A stretch of DNA of 22,408 bases from an uncultured Prevotella sp. (GTDB lineage Bacteria > Bacteroidota > Bacteroidia > Bacteroidales > Bacteroidaceae). Shown piece after piece: positions 14,395-22,314 of the stretch. The notes below the pieces were generated by a model that saw only the letters and a list, made by a program, of their open reading frames with translations, made no database searches and was not told where the DNA came from. Made by a program: the position numbers and the translations under genes. The stretch spans positions 1 to 22,408 of the forward strand of contig CAAGIW010000075.1 in assembly GCA_900770025.1 (NCBI GenBank). The letters run 5' to 3'. Position 1 is the stretch's first letter; every line of letters starts with the position of its first letter.

Positions 14395-15696
14395 TCAGGC
14401 CTTGACCGTGATCAGATAGTAGTTTTTCTTGCCGCGCTGCACCAGCAGATACTTGCCGTCGATGAGGTCGTCGGCAGTAATCTCACGGTCGAAGGCAGCA
14501 AGCTTTTCCTTGTTGACAGACACGCCTCCGCCCTGCACCAGCTTGCGCATCTCTCCCTTGCTGGCAAACACGGGGGCATCCTGGGTGAAGAGTTCCACGG
14601 CAGGACGGTTGATCTGCGACATGGACACCTCGTACTGGGGCACTCCCTCGAAGATGTCTAACAGGGTTTGCTCATCGAGTTTCAGCAGACTTTCCTTGGT
14701 GGATTTGCCGAAGAGGATGTTGCTTGCCTCGATGGCCATATCCAATGCTGCCTGCGAGTGCACCATCACCGTCACCTCTTCTGCCAGGCGCTTCTGCAGC
14801 ACGCGGCGTCCGGGGTCTTCGCTGTGCTCCTTCACCAAGGCGTCGATCACGTCTTTCTCCAGACTTGTGAATATCTTGATGTAACGCTCTGCATCGTCGT
14901 CGCTCACGTTGAGCCAGAACTGATAGAACTTATAGGGACTGGTTCGCTTGGCATCGAGCCAGATGTTGCCGCTCTCTGTCTTGCCAAACTTCTTGCCATC
15001 GCTCTTGGTGATGAGCGGACAGGTGAGTGCAAAGGTCTCCACATCGTTGCCCAAGGTGCGGCGAATCAGTTCGGTGCCGGTGGTCATGTTGCCCCACTGG
15101 TCGTTGCCTCCCAGCTGCAGTTTGCAACCTTTGTGCTGATACAGATACAGGAAGTCGTAGCCCTGCAGCAGCTGGTAGGTGAACTCGGTGAACGAAAGTC
15201 CGTCGCGTGCAGTGCCGTTGAGGCGTTGCTGCACGCTCTCCTTGGCCATCATGTAGTTCACGGTGATGTGCTTGCCCACCTCGCGCGCAAAGTCGAGGAA
15301 AGTGAAGTTCTTCATCCAGTCATAGTTGTTCACCATTTCGGCGGCATTGGGTTCGGTGCTCTCAAAATCAAGAAACTTGGCCACCTGCTGCTTGATGCAC
15401 TCCTGATTGTGGCGCAATGTTTCGTCGTTGAGCAGATTGCGCTCCTGACTCTTGCCCGAGGGGTCGCCAATCATTCCCGTGGCACCTCCCACCAGGATGA
15501 TGGGCTTGTGGCCACAGCGCTGCAGGTGCCTCAGCATCATGATGCCACACAGATGGCCGATGTGCAGAGAATCGGCAGTGGGGTCGGTACCGAGATAGGC
15601 TGTCACCATTTCCTTTTGCAGCAGTTCTTCCGTTCCGGGCATGATCTGCGCCAGCATACCGCGCCATTTAAGTTCTTCAACAAAGTTTTTCCTCAT
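14395..15696 (-). CDS. tyrS: Tyrosyl-tRNA synthetase
   Basis: Encodes 433 residues, as expected for bacterial TyrS, which charges tRNA-Tyr in the cytoplasm. The class I signature HIGH is at residues 45-48 (YLGTDPTADSLHIGHL). The second signature, KMSKS, appears as KFGKT at 236-240, the usual TyrS variant. The tyrosine pocket is seen in QLLQGYDFLYLYQ and LGGNDQWGN. A C-terminal S4 RNA-binding domain (from about 365, QGGGVSVNKEKL) completes it. It follows yidD after 136 bases, a longer gap than elsewhere in the cluster, so it may have its own promoter. A weak inverted repeat (GGCCTG/CAGGCC, 14385-14401) overlaps its stop. Confidence 0.97.
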   Translation of the reverse strand: MRKNFVEELKWRGMLAQIMPGTEELLQKEMVTAYLGTDPTADSLHIGHLCGIMMLRHLQRCGHKPIILVGGATGMIGDPSGKSQERNLLNDETLRHNQECIKQQVAKFLDFESTEPNAAEMVNNYDWMKNFTFLDFAREVGKHITVNYMMAKESVQQRLNGTARDGLSFTEFTYQLLQGYDFLYLYQHKGCKLQLGGNDQWGNMTTGTELIRRTLGNDVETFALTCPLITKSDGKKFGKTESGNIWLDAKRTSPYKFYQFWLNVSDDDAERYIKIFTSLEKDVIDALVKEHSEDPGRRVLQKRLAEEVTVMVHSQAALDMAIEASNILFGKSTKESLLKLDEQTLLDIFEGVPQYEVSMSQINRPAVELFTQDAPVFASKGEMRKLVQGGGVSVNKEKLAAFDREITADDLIDGKYLLVQRGKKNYYLITVKA

Positions 15697-15832
15697 CGTT
15701 CTTGTATTTTAAGGCGGGGGCATCTGCGGTTTACACATTATATAATATAGGTGTTCTCCACTTCACAGTCCCACCGTATGTTTGACATAAAGGGATGTTA
15801 TATCGTATGTTTGTTTGCTCAAGAGAGGGGCA
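15697..15832 (-). other. Leader region of tyrS with two direct 10-base repeats
   Basis: Between yidD and tyrS, CGTATGTTTG occurs on the plus strand at 15775-15784 and 15804-15813, 29 bases apart. AT-rich sequence (about 15739-15751) lies closer to tyrS. I found no convincing TAnnTTTG element, no antiterminator-type T-box features and no coding frame. Confidence 0.35.
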
Positions 15833-16075
15833 TCAGGGCACGGGGTCATAGCCGCTGCCTCCCCACGGATGGCATCTGAGCACCCTTTTCACGGCAAGCC
15901 ACAAGCCCTTGAAGGGGCCATGCTTCATCAGCGCCTGCTTGGCATACTCGGAACAAGTGGGAGTGAACCGGCACGCCGGCGGGGTGAAAGGCGAGATGCA
16001 CCGCTGATAGAACAGGATGGGCAGGCATAAGACCCATGCCATCGCCCTGAGCATCCATCTGAGGGGATGTGCCAT
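15833..16075 (-). CDS. yidD: Membrane protein insertion efficiency factor YidD
   Basis: Encodes 80 residues, normal for YidD. The family core CRFTPTCSEYAKQALMKHG and the ending RCHPWGGSGYDPVP are both present, after an amphipathic or membrane-associated N-terminus (LRAMAWVLCLPILFYQ). YidD sits at the inner face of the membrane and helps YidC insert proteins. It begins 4 bases after the rnpA stop, the conserved rnpA-yidD pairing, but here without rpmH upstream and without yidC downstream. Confidence 0.95.
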   Translation of the reverse strand: MAHPLRWMLRAMAWVLCLPILFYQRCISPFTPPACRFTPTCSEYAKQALMKHGPFKGLWLAVKRVLRCHPWGGSGYDPVP

Positions 16076-16079
16076 AACG

Positions 16080-16529
16080 TTATGATTGTGGGGCAGACTG
16101 CTTGTCGGCAGAACCGGCAGCCACCCTGTTTCTTGTTTTCTCGGCCAGTCTTTCCAACAGATCTCTCACGCAGGCGGTCACCTGGGCGGTGGTTTTCAGG
16201 TCGTTGGTCATCCATATCAGCGCCATCACCATCCGCTTCTGCGGTGCGCTCTGCATCGCCTGCCACAGCACCTGCTTGTGGGTGCGGTAGGCTTCGCGCA
16301 GCTGTCGCTTCACCCTGTTGCGCCTTACGGCATGTTTGAAGTAGCGTTTGGACACGCTCATCATCACCTGTACGGGCGGTTCGTCTCCAGTTTGGTCTGC
16401 CATCATATAGACCATGCGCACGGGATAGGCCACCATCGACTTTGCGATGCCTGCCGAGAAGAGCATTTCCATCATTTTCTTGCTCACGAGATGCTCTTTC
16501 TTTCCAAACGAAAGTGGTGTGGCGCTCAT
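16080..16529 (-). CDS. rnpA: Ribonuclease P protein component
   Basis: Encodes 149 residues from the ATG at 16529 (MSATPLSFGKKEHLVSKK). The frame is open to 16832, but that extension overlaps hemD and lacks family sequence. The RnpA signature AVRRNRVKRQLREAYR lies at 67-82, after VQVMMSVSKRYFKHA. The protein binds the catalytic RNase P RNA and helps it cleave tRNA 5' leaders. It is slightly longer than the usual 110-130 residues because of an insert before the core and a C-terminal tail (RNRVAAGSADKQSAPQS). It is 20 bases after hemD and 4 before yidD, within one operon. Confidence 0.95.
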   Translation of the reverse strand: MSATPLSFGKKEHLVSKKMMEMLFSAGIAKSMVAYPVRMVYMMADQTGDEPPVQVMMSVSKRYFKHAVRRNRVKRQLREAYRTHKQVLWQAMQSAPQKRMVMALIWMTNDLKTTAQVTACVRDLLERLAEKTRNRVAAGSADKQSAPQS

Positions 16530-16549
16530 CAGAAGAAAGGGGGTATGGG

Positions 16550-17302
16550 TTAGTCTTCGTCGTGCTCCAATAGGTAGTGCAGCAGTGCTCCCGTCATGGA
16601 GGGGTACTTCTCTGACGGTGCTTCCAGGTCGAGTCTGAGTCCGGCATCCCTCACCGCCTTGGCCGTGGTGGGCCCAAAGGTGGCAATGGCGATGTTGCCT
16701 TGCACGAAGTTGGGGAAGTTTTTGGTGAGTGAGTTCACACCAGCAGGACTGAAGAACACGAGCATGTCGTAGTCGAAAGTCTCCACCTCTTCGGGTGTAA
16801 AGTCGTTGCTCACGGTGCGATACATCACACACTCTGTGTGCATCAGCTTCTTGGCATCGAGCAGATTCTTGATACTGTCGTTGTGCACGTCGCTCATGGG
16901 CACCAGATATTTCTCTGTCTTGTGCTTCACCATGGTGGGTATCAGGTCGTCCACCTTGCCGGTGCTTCCGAAGAATACCTTGCGTTTGCGATACTGCACA
17001 TATTTTTGTATATAGAGGGCGATGGTCTCGGTGACGCAGAAATACTTCATGGTTTCGGGGATGGCGATGCGCATCTCCTTGGCAAGTGTAAAAAAGTTGT
17101 CGATGGCATGACGCGAGGTGAACACCACTGCCGTATGGTCGAGCAAGTTGACTTTCTGCTGTCTGAACTCCTTGGGTGTAAGTCCCTCAACCTTAATGAA
17201 AGGGCGGAACACCAGTTCTACTTCACATTTTTCAGCGATGTCGTGGTATGGCGACTTCTCGCTGGATGGTTTTGGTTGTGAGACCAGAATCTTCTTAATC
17301 AT
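16550..17302 (-). CDS. hemD: Uroporphyrinogen-III synthase family protein
   Basis: Encodes 250 residues. HemD proteins diverge strongly in sequence, but the two-lobed pattern is recognisable: VVFTSRHAIDNFF in the first lobe, VFFGSTGKVDDLIP and VMYRT between, then LVFFSPAGVNSLTKNF and IATFGPTTAKAVRDAGL in the second. HemD closes hydroxymethylbilane to uroporphyrinogen III in tetrapyrrole synthesis. It follows the DUF4271 gene by 6 bases. No other haem gene is present in the window, so the biochemical role rests on family resemblance and on the known Bacteroidota linkage. Confidence 0.88.
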   Translation of the reverse strand: MIKKILVSQPKPSSEKSPYHDIAEKCEVELVFRPFIKVEGLTPKEFRQQKVNLLDHTAVVFTSRHAIDNFFTLAKEMRIAIPETMKYFCVTETIALYIQKYVQYRKRKVFFGSTGKVDDLIPTMVKHKTEKYLVPMSDVHNDSIKNLLDAKKLMHTECVMYRTVSNDFTPEEVETFDYDMLVFFSPAGVNSLTKNFPNFVQGNIAIATFGPTTAKAVRDAGLRLDLEAPSEKYPSMTGALLHYLLEHDED

Positions 17303-17308
17303 TTCGTC

Positions 17309-18199
17309 CTAATAGTTATGTATCAAAAATCTGCTCATCAAGAGCAAACTGCCCCATAGCAGGGCTAAGGGCACGACTTCGAGGGCGCAAAAGTACAAAA
17401 AAAATTGCAGAAAACTGCCTAATCTTTTGAAAAAGATGGTAAAGCACTTGTAAAAAAGCAGCAATTTGACCACTGCAAGAATACACAGCAGGCATATACC
17501 AGCCTTATGAACACTCAGGTCGAAAAACACTTGCAGCAGCACAGGAGGCGCCACCATGATGCCTCCGAGTGCCAGAATGAAGAGTTGGGTTTTGAGCCAC
17601 TGACCGGTGAGCACACGCTCGAAGAACACGCCATTGACCGTGACCACCAGCAGATACTTGAAGAAAAGATAGGCCACCATCATGGCAAAGCCGGCCCCCA
17701 TGAGCAGGTACTGGCGGGGATAGATAAGCATATCGCCGTAGAGATGGGTGGCATACATATACTGAAACAGGGCCAGCAGCAGCACTCCCTGCAGCACCAA
17801 CAGGGTCTGGAAGCGCACTTCGTTGGCCGTTTCGTTGACATACTTGGGTCCAGAATGGGCCACATAGAAGAAGTCTTTGATCTGCTTGGCCATGAAACCG
17901 CTCGACACCTTGACAGCCACGGTGGTGAGCACAAAGCACAACAGTATGAGCAGGGTGATGCCATTGTCGCTCCGCAGACGGTAAGGAATGGCATGGCCCT
18001 CCACCCCCAACGACCGTCCGCTGAGTTCGGAATGCAGCATGGTGTCGGCCGACAGGAAGGTCTGCCGGTAATAAAGCGGCAGGCGCAGCGTGTCACTGTC
18101 GGCAGGTGCCGCCTTGAGGGCAGCAGGTGTCTCGGCAACAATGTCAGCAGAGGTCACCACGCTGTCTGTGGCAGGGATTATGATGCTGTCGTTCTGCAC
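17309..18199 (-). CDS. DUF4271 multi-spanning membrane protein
   Basis: Encodes 296 residues. The first 80 residues are soluble and poorly structured (PATDSVVTSADIVAETPAAL). About six hydrophobic segments follow, near residues 82-98, 131-150, 160-182, 200-225, 232-252 and 262-292. The motif YVNETANEVRFQTLLVLQG between the first two segments, and the position directly before hemD, match the DUF4271 family restricted to Bacteroidota. Function is unknown. It lies 6 bases after metK and 6 before hemD, so it is cotranscribed with both. Confidence 0.85.
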   Translation of the reverse strand: MQNDSIIIPATDSVVTSADIVAETPAALKAAPADSDTLRLPLYYRQTFLSADTMLHSELSGRSLGVEGHAIPYRLRSDNGITLLILLCFVLTTVAVKVSSGFMAKQIKDFFYVAHSGPKYVNETANEVRFQTLLVLQGVLLLALFQYMYATHLYGDMLIYPRQYLLMGAGFAMMVAYLFFKYLLVVTVNGVFFERVLTGQWLKTQLFILALGGIMVAPPVLLQVFFDLSVHKAGICLLCILAVVKLLLFYKCFTIFFKRLGSFLQFFLYFCALEVVPLALLWGSLLLMSRFLIHNY

Positions 18200-18205
18200 G
18201 TAGCC

Positions 18206-19465
18206 TTATCCGATACTAAACGCCTTCCTGATGTCCTCCACGCGGTCCAACTTCTCCCAGGTGAAGAGTTCTATGTTGATTTCCTTGGTCTCATGGTAAC
18301 GGCTGGAGAATGTTTTTTTCACCACCTCGCACTTGCGGCCCATGTGTCCGTAGGCTGCCGTTTCCAAATACATGGGCTGACGCAGTTTCAAGGTGCGCTC
18401 AATGGCTTTGGGACGCAAGTCGAACAGCTGTTCTATCTTCTCTGCTATCTCGCTGTCGCTCATCTTCACACGGCTCTTGCCATAGGTGTTCACGTAGATA
18501 TTCATGGGTTTTGCCACACCAATGGCATAACTCACCTGCACCAGCATCTCGTCTGCCACCCCTGCTGCCACCATGTTCTTGGCAATATGGCGGGCAGCAT
18601 AGGCTGCCGAGCGATCTACCTTGCTGGAGTCCTTACCACTGAAGGCGCCACCTCCATGAGCACCCTTGCCACCGTAGGTATCCACAATAATCTTGCGACC
18701 GGTGAGACCCGTGTCACCATGAGGACCGCCAATCACAAACTTGCCGGTGGGATTGACGTAGTATTTGATGTCGCTATTGAACAAGGCCAGCACTTTTTCT
18801 GAGTGTATCTGCGCCTTCACTCTGGGGATGAGGATGCCAATCACATCTTCACGGATGCGCTGCTGCATGGCCTCGTCGCTGTCGAACTCGTCGTGCTGGG
18901 TAGATACCACGATGGTGTCGATGCGTTCGGGCACACCGGCATCGCTATACTGCACAGTGACCTGACTCTTGGAGTCGGGACGCAGGTAGGTCATTACCTT
19001 TCCCTCCTTGCGAATCTCTGCCAGCGTGCTCATCAGCAGATGAGCCAAGTCGAGCGACACGGGCATCAGATTTTCTGTCTCGTTGCAGGCATAACCGAAC
19101 ATCATGCCCTGGTCGCCGGCTCCCTGTTCCTCATCATTGCCGTTGTCCACGCCACGGTTGATGTCATCGCTCTGCTCATGGATGGCGCTGAGGATGCCGC
19201 AGGAATTGCCGTCAAACTGATATTCTGCTTTGGTATATCCTATTTTCTTGATGGTGTTGCGGGCAATGGTCTGCAGGTCGATGTAGGCATCGCTGTGCAC
19301 TTCGCCCATAATCACCACCTGACCGGTGGTGACAAACGTTTCGCAAGCCACGCGGGCACGCTCGTCGTAAGCCAAGAACTGGTCAAGGATGGCGTCGCTT
19401 ATTTGGTCGGCCACCTTATCGGGATGTCCCTCTGAAACGGACTCTGAAGAAAAGAAATAAGACAT
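18206..19465 (-). CDS. metK: S-adenosylmethionine synthetase
   Basis: Encodes 419 residues from the ATG at 19465 (MSYFFSSESVSEGHPDK). The frame is open to 19534 but the extra residues have no counterpart in the family. MetK makes S-adenosylmethionine from methionine and ATP. Signatures: GHPDK at 13-17, GAGDQGMMFGYA at 115-126, GGGAFSGKDSSKVDRSAAYA in the later half, and IGVAKPMNIYVNTYG. Probably the first gene of the operon metK-DUF4271-hemD-rnpA-yidD(-tyrS). A clear promoter precedes it with a leader of about 80 bases, in which I see no known SAM riboswitch. Confidence 0.97.
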   Translation of the reverse strand: MSYFFSSESVSEGHPDKVADQISDAILDQFLAYDERARVACETFVTTGQVVIMGEVHSDAYIDLQTIARNTIKKIGYTKAEYQFDGNSCGILSAIHEQSDDINRGVDNGNDEEQGAGDQGMMFGYACNETENLMPVSLDLAHLLMSTLAEIRKEGKVMTYLRPDSKSQVTVQYSDAGVPERIDTIVVSTQHDEFDSDEAMQQRIREDVIGILIPRVKAQIHSEKVLALFNSDIKYYVNPTGKFVIGGPHGDTGLTGRKIIVDTYGGKGAHGGGAFSGKDSSKVDRSAAYAARHIAKNMVAAGVADEMLVQVSYAIGVAKPMNIYVNTYGKSRVKMSDSEIAEKIEQLFDLRPKAIERTLKLRQPMYLETAAYGHMGRKCEVVKKTFSSRYHETKEINIELFTWEKLDRVEDIRKAFSIG

Positions 19466-19550
19466 TGAAATCTGCTTGTTTGAGTGTTTATAATGTAAAG
19501 ATGTGCCATCGCCATGAAACACAGGCACAACCATTCCTACATGGCGGGTG

Positions 19551-19581
19551 CAAAGTTAGCGCAACTTGGGGACTTGGCAAA
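19551..19581 (-). promoter_or_regulatory. Promoter of the metK operon
   Basis: On the minus strand a -33 TTTG (19581-19578) and a -7 TAACTTTG (19558-19551) are 19 bases apart, the best match to the Bacteroidota consensus in the window. Confidence 0.7.
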
Positions 19582-19598
19582 ATAAAATACACATTATC

Positions 19599-19631
19599 TT
19601 TTCTTTATCTCATGGAATTTCTGTAAGTTTG
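19599..19631 (+). promoter_or_regulatory. Candidate promoter of ptb-buk
   Basis: The -7 element TAAGTTTG is at 19624-19631. The -33 region has only TTTT (19599-19602), 21 bases upstream. Transcription near 19638 would leave a leader of about 12 bases. It is divergent from the metK promoter. Confidence 0.5.
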
Positions 19632-19649
19632 CAACAAATATAAAAACTC

Positions 19650-20552
19650 ATGAACCATACTGAAACATTTGACTCTCTGCTGCATGGAAGAAGAAAGCAG
19701 CAAGAGATGCCAGTGGTGGCGTTGGCTTGCCCGCACGACAGCCACACGGAGTATGTCATCGGCCGTGCCCTCCGCGAAAGGCTCTGCCGCTTCATCCTCA
19801 CTACGTGTGGCAGTTTGAGCGCATCAATGCAACAGATGGCCGATGCCCATCCCGAGTGGATGGAAACGGTGGCGTGCCGCGATGCGCAGGAGGCTGCACA
19901 AACGGCGGTGTCGCTGGTGCGCAACCACCGCGCCCACGTGCTGATGAAGGGGATGGTGAACACCGATGTGCTGCTGCGCGCTGTATTGGACAAGCAGCAG
20001 GGATTGCTCTCGCCGGGCAGCGTGATGGCCCATCTCACGGTGATGCAAGTGCCCGGCTGGGACCGCCTGCTGATGTTTGCCGATGCCGCCGTACTGCCAG
20101 AACCCACCCTGCCCCAGTTAGATGCACTGGTGGGATACATGGCCGACCACCTGAGACGCTTTGGAAGACAGGTGCCACGCATCGCTCTCACCAACTGCAA
20201 TGAGAAGCTGAACCCCAAATTTCCGCACACCCTGCACTACGAACAAATCAAGCAATGGGCTGCCGAAGGGCGCTATGGCAAGGTGGTGATTGACGGACCA
20301 ATGGACGTGAAGACGGCCTTGGATGCCGAAGCTGCCGCCTACAAGCACATCGCCTCGCCCATAGAGGGGAGGGCTGATGCACTGGTGTTTCCCAACATAC
20401 AGGCGGGCAACACCTTCTACAAGACGCTGTCGTGCTTCTGCCATGCCGTTCCGGCAGGATGGTTGGTGGGCACCGAAGCCCCAGTGGTGGTTACCTCGCG
20501 TGCCGACAGTGAAGAGTCCAAGTATTACAGTCTTGCCCTGGCCTGCCTATGA
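19650..20552 (+). CDS. ptb: Phosphate butyryltransferase
   Basis: Encodes 300 residues, the size of Ptb in the phosphate acetyl/butyryl transferase family. It exchanges CoA for phosphate on butyryl-CoA or branched acyl-CoAs. Family blocks are VLMKGMVNTDVLLRAVLD, GSVMAHLTVM, LLMFADAAVLPEPTLPQLDA, VIDGPMDVKTALDAEAA and ADALVFPNIQAGNTFYKTL. Its stop overlaps the buk start as ATGA, so the two proteins are translationally coupled. In Bacteroidales such pairs probably handle isobutyryl- and isovaleryl-CoA from amino acid breakdown as well as butyrate; which substrate applies here cannot be told from sequence. A different enzyme, phosphate acetyltransferase, is less likely given the adjacent buk. 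Confidence 0.93.
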   Translation: MNHTETFDSLLHGRRKQQEMPVVALACPHDSHTEYVIGRALRERLCRFILTTCGSLSASMQQMADAHPEWMETVACRDAQEAAQTAVSLVRNHRAHVLMKGMVNTDVLLRAVLDKQQGLLSPGSVMAHLTVMQVPGWDRLLMFADAAVLPEPTLPQLDALVGYMADHLRRFGRQVPRIALTNCNEKLNPKFPHTLHYEQIKQWAAEGRYGKVVIDGPMDVKTALDAEAAAYKHIASPIEGRADALVFPNIQAGNTFYKTLSCFCHAVPAGWLVGTEAPVVVTSRADSEESKYYSLALACL

Positions 20553-21607
20553 AGATACTGATTATCAACCCTGGTTCCACATCCACCAAGCTGGCAGTAT
20601 ATCAAGATATGACACCCGTGTGGATGTCGGGAGCCCACCATTCGCAGACTGAACTGGCAACCTTTCACCACAGCACAGAGCAATACGACTTCCGCATGGC
20701 CTTTATCCGCAAACGACTGCACGACGGAGAGATGCCCATCGCCTTTGATGCCGTGATAGCACGTGGCGGACTGCTGAAGCCGCTTCGTGGAGGGGTGTAT
20801 AGGGTGAACGAGAAGATGAAGCACGACCTGATACACGCCGAGATGGACCACGCCTGCAACCTGGGGGCACTGCTGGCAGATGAGCTGGCCAAAGAATGTG
20901 GCTGCCCTGCCTTCATCGCCGATCCTGTGGTGGTGGATGAGATGTGCAACGAGGCTCGCTACACGGGCATACCAGAGATAAAGAGAAAGTCGGTGTTTCA
21001 TGCACTCAACAGCAAGGCGGTGTCAAGACAATATGCTGCCAGCATACAGAAACGCTATGAGGACATCGACCTCATCGTGGCTCATCTGGGTGGAGGTATA
21101 TCTGTGAGCGCCCACTGCCACGGACAGGTGATTGACGTAAACAATGCCTTGGACGGCGAGGGACCCTTCTCCACCGAGCGTGCAGGAACGCTGCCTGCCG
21201 GACAACTGGTGGACATGTGTTTCAGTGGAAAATACAGCAGCAAGCAGATTCACAAGATGATACATGGAGCCGGAGGACTGTTGGCATACACGGGCACCAA
21301 CGACATGATTACCATTGCCGCCGAGGCAGAACAGGGCAACGAGCCCTATCACTCTGCCCTGCACGCCATGCTCTACACCGTGGCCAAACAGATTGGTGCC
21401 ATGCACGTGGCACTGCGCGGCAAGGAGTGTGCCATCATCCTCACCGGAGGAGTGGCCCACAGCAGCTACTGCGTGTCGCTGCTCACCGAGCGCATCTCTT
21501 TCTTGGCCCCCGTGGTGGTGATGCCCGGAGAGAACGAGATAGGCTCATTGGCATACAATGCCTACAGCGTGCTCACCGGCAAGCAACAGGCATTGGAATA
21601 CATGTAG
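20549..21607 (+). CDS. buk: Butyrate kinase
   Basis: Encodes 352 residues, typical for Buk, a member of the acetokinase (ASKHA) superfamily. It transfers phosphate from butyryl-phosphate to ADP, giving butyrate and ATP. Family marks: INPGSTSTKLAVY (6-18) for phosphate binding, ARGG (71-74), VAHLGGGISVSAHCHG (177-192) and DGEGPFSTERAG (202-213), then ILTGGVAHSSY and VMPGENEIGSLA near the end. Branched-chain acids may also be substrates. The ATG overlaps the ptb stop by four bases. A cluster of 7-base repeats begins at the last base of its TAG stop. Confidence 0.96.
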   Translation: MKILIINPGSTSTKLAVYQDMTPVWMSGAHHSQTELATFHHSTEQYDFRMAFIRKRLHDGEMPIAFDAVIARGGLLKPLRGGVYRVNEKMKHDLIHAEMDHACNLGALLADELAKECGCPAFIADPVVVDEMCNEARYTGIPEIKRKSVFHALNSKAVSRQYAASIQKRYEDIDLIVAHLGGGISVSAHCHGQVIDVNNALDGEGPFSTERAGTLPAGQLVDMCFSGKYSSKQIHKMIHGAGGLLAYTGTNDMITIAAEAEQGNEPYHSALHAMLYTVAKQIGAMHVALRGKECAIILTGGVAHSSYCVSLLTERISFLAPVVVMPGENEIGSLAYNAYSVLTGKQQALEYM

Positions 21608-21655
21608 AATTACGAATTACGAGTTTTGAGTTACGAGTTTTGAATTACGAGTTTT
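21607..21655 (+). repeat. Heptanucleotide repeat cluster after buk
   Basis: Seven consecutive 7-base units read GAATTAC, GAATTAC, GAGTTTT, GAGTTAC, GAGTTTT, GAATTAC, GAGTTTT. Seen at a larger scale this is a 14-base unit repeated three times from 21614. The cluster starts at the G of the buk stop codon. Confidence 0.85.
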
Positions 21656-21699
21656 AAATGAAGAACGAAAATACTTATATAATATAAATACCTCTTACA

Positions 21700-22164
21700 A
21701 TGAAAAAACTATTGATTGCAACAGCTGCCGCCTTGGCACTATGCGCATGCAGCAGCGAGAAGAAGTATCTCACCTATCAAGGCATCTCCATGGGTGTTCC
21801 TGCAAAGGCAATGGAAGACTCTTTGGTGTCACGCGGATTGGCACTCGACACTGCCGTGAGCGGACAAATCATGCTCTACAAACCCGGTACGGCCATGCGC
21901 GTGGTGATAAACCATCAGAACAATGTCATCACCTCTATCCAGGAGTCGTATGAGGCCACCTACAACGATTCTACCCGCAACCTGTTCAAGGCCACCTACG
22001 ACAGGTTCTTGGAGGAAATCAACGCTCACCCCGAAATGCCTTTCAACTCTGAAGACCACAAGGAGGCACGCTTCCAAACCAAATACGGCATGGTGACCGT
22101 GCTTCTTGAAAACACTTACACCCCACAATACGGAGTGGTGTATGAAGTGAAAAATGAAGAATGA
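21700..22164 (+). CDS. Small putative lipoprotein of unknown function
   Basis: Encodes 154 residues. The N-terminus MKKLLIATAAALALCACSSEKK is a lipoprotein-type signal with the lipidated cysteine most likely Cys17 (L-C-A-C). The mature protein is about 138 residues without recognisable domain; it begins with a conserved-looking segment (YLTYQGISMGVPAKAMEDSLV) and ends in VYEVKNEE. Short segments suggest alternating strands and one helix (TRNLFKATYDRFLEEINAH). The last residues and the stop codon are made of the GAAGAAT repeat that follows, so the C-terminus may have been reset by repeat insertion. AT-rich DNA (TATATAATATAAATA) precedes the gene, but I see no TAnnTTTG element. Confidence 0.8.
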   Translation: MKKLLIATAAALALCACSSEKKYLTYQGISMGVPAKAMEDSLVSRGLALDTAVSGQIMLYKPGTAMRVVINHQNNVITSIQESYEATYNDSTRNLFKATYDRFLEEINAHPEMPFNSEDHKEARFQTKYGMVTVLLENTYTPQYGVVYEVKNEE

Positions 22165-22223
22165 AGAATCTTTTAAATGAAGAATGAAGAATGAAGAATC
22201 TTTTAAATGAAGAATGAAGAATC
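22153..22223 (+). repeat. Heptanucleotide repeat cluster, GAAGAAT type
   Basis: Blocks of two, three and two AATGAAG units start at 22153, 22176 and 22206 and are separated by AATCTTTTA. The first block contains the last codons and the TGA stop of the lipoprotein gene. Confidence 0.85.
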
Positions 22224-22241
22224 AGATCAATGCGGAACACA

Positions 22242-22269
22242 GTAATTCGTAATTCTAAATTCGTAATTC
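22242..22269 (-). repeat. Inverted GAATTAC-type heptad cluster
   Basis: GTAATTC, GTAATTC, TAAATTC and GTAATTC lie in exact 7-base phase. They are the reverse complement of the repeat type found after buk at 21607-21655. Confidence 0.8.
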
Positions 22270-22286
22270 ACCATTGGCGCAAGCCT

Positions 22287-22314
22287 ATTCTTCATTCTTC
22301 ACTCTTCATCCTCA
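22287..22314 (-). repeat. Inverted GAAGAAT-type heptad cluster
   Basis: ATTCTTC, ATTCTTC, ACTCTTC and ATCCTCA lie in 7-base phase and are the reverse complement of the cluster at 22153-22223. The two clusters could pair as arms of a long hairpin around about 65 bases. Confidence 0.8.

Noticed and set aside
14668..15750. 360-residue plus-strand ORF opposite tyrS
   Set aside because: It is the antisense shadow of tyrS, whose HIGH and KFGKT motifs prove the minus-strand frame.
15697..15832. T-box leader of tyrS
   Set aside because: No T-box consensus or antiterminator arrangement, and T-boxes are not expected in Bacteroidota.
17507..18802. 431-residue plus-strand ORF across metK and the DUF4271 gene
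   Set aside because: Spans two real minus-strand genes and is rich in His and Gln as expected of antisense frames in GC-rich DNA.
19466..19545. SAM riboswitch before metK
   Set aside because: The leader is about 80 bases and I could not place any known SAM aptamer core or terminator in it.
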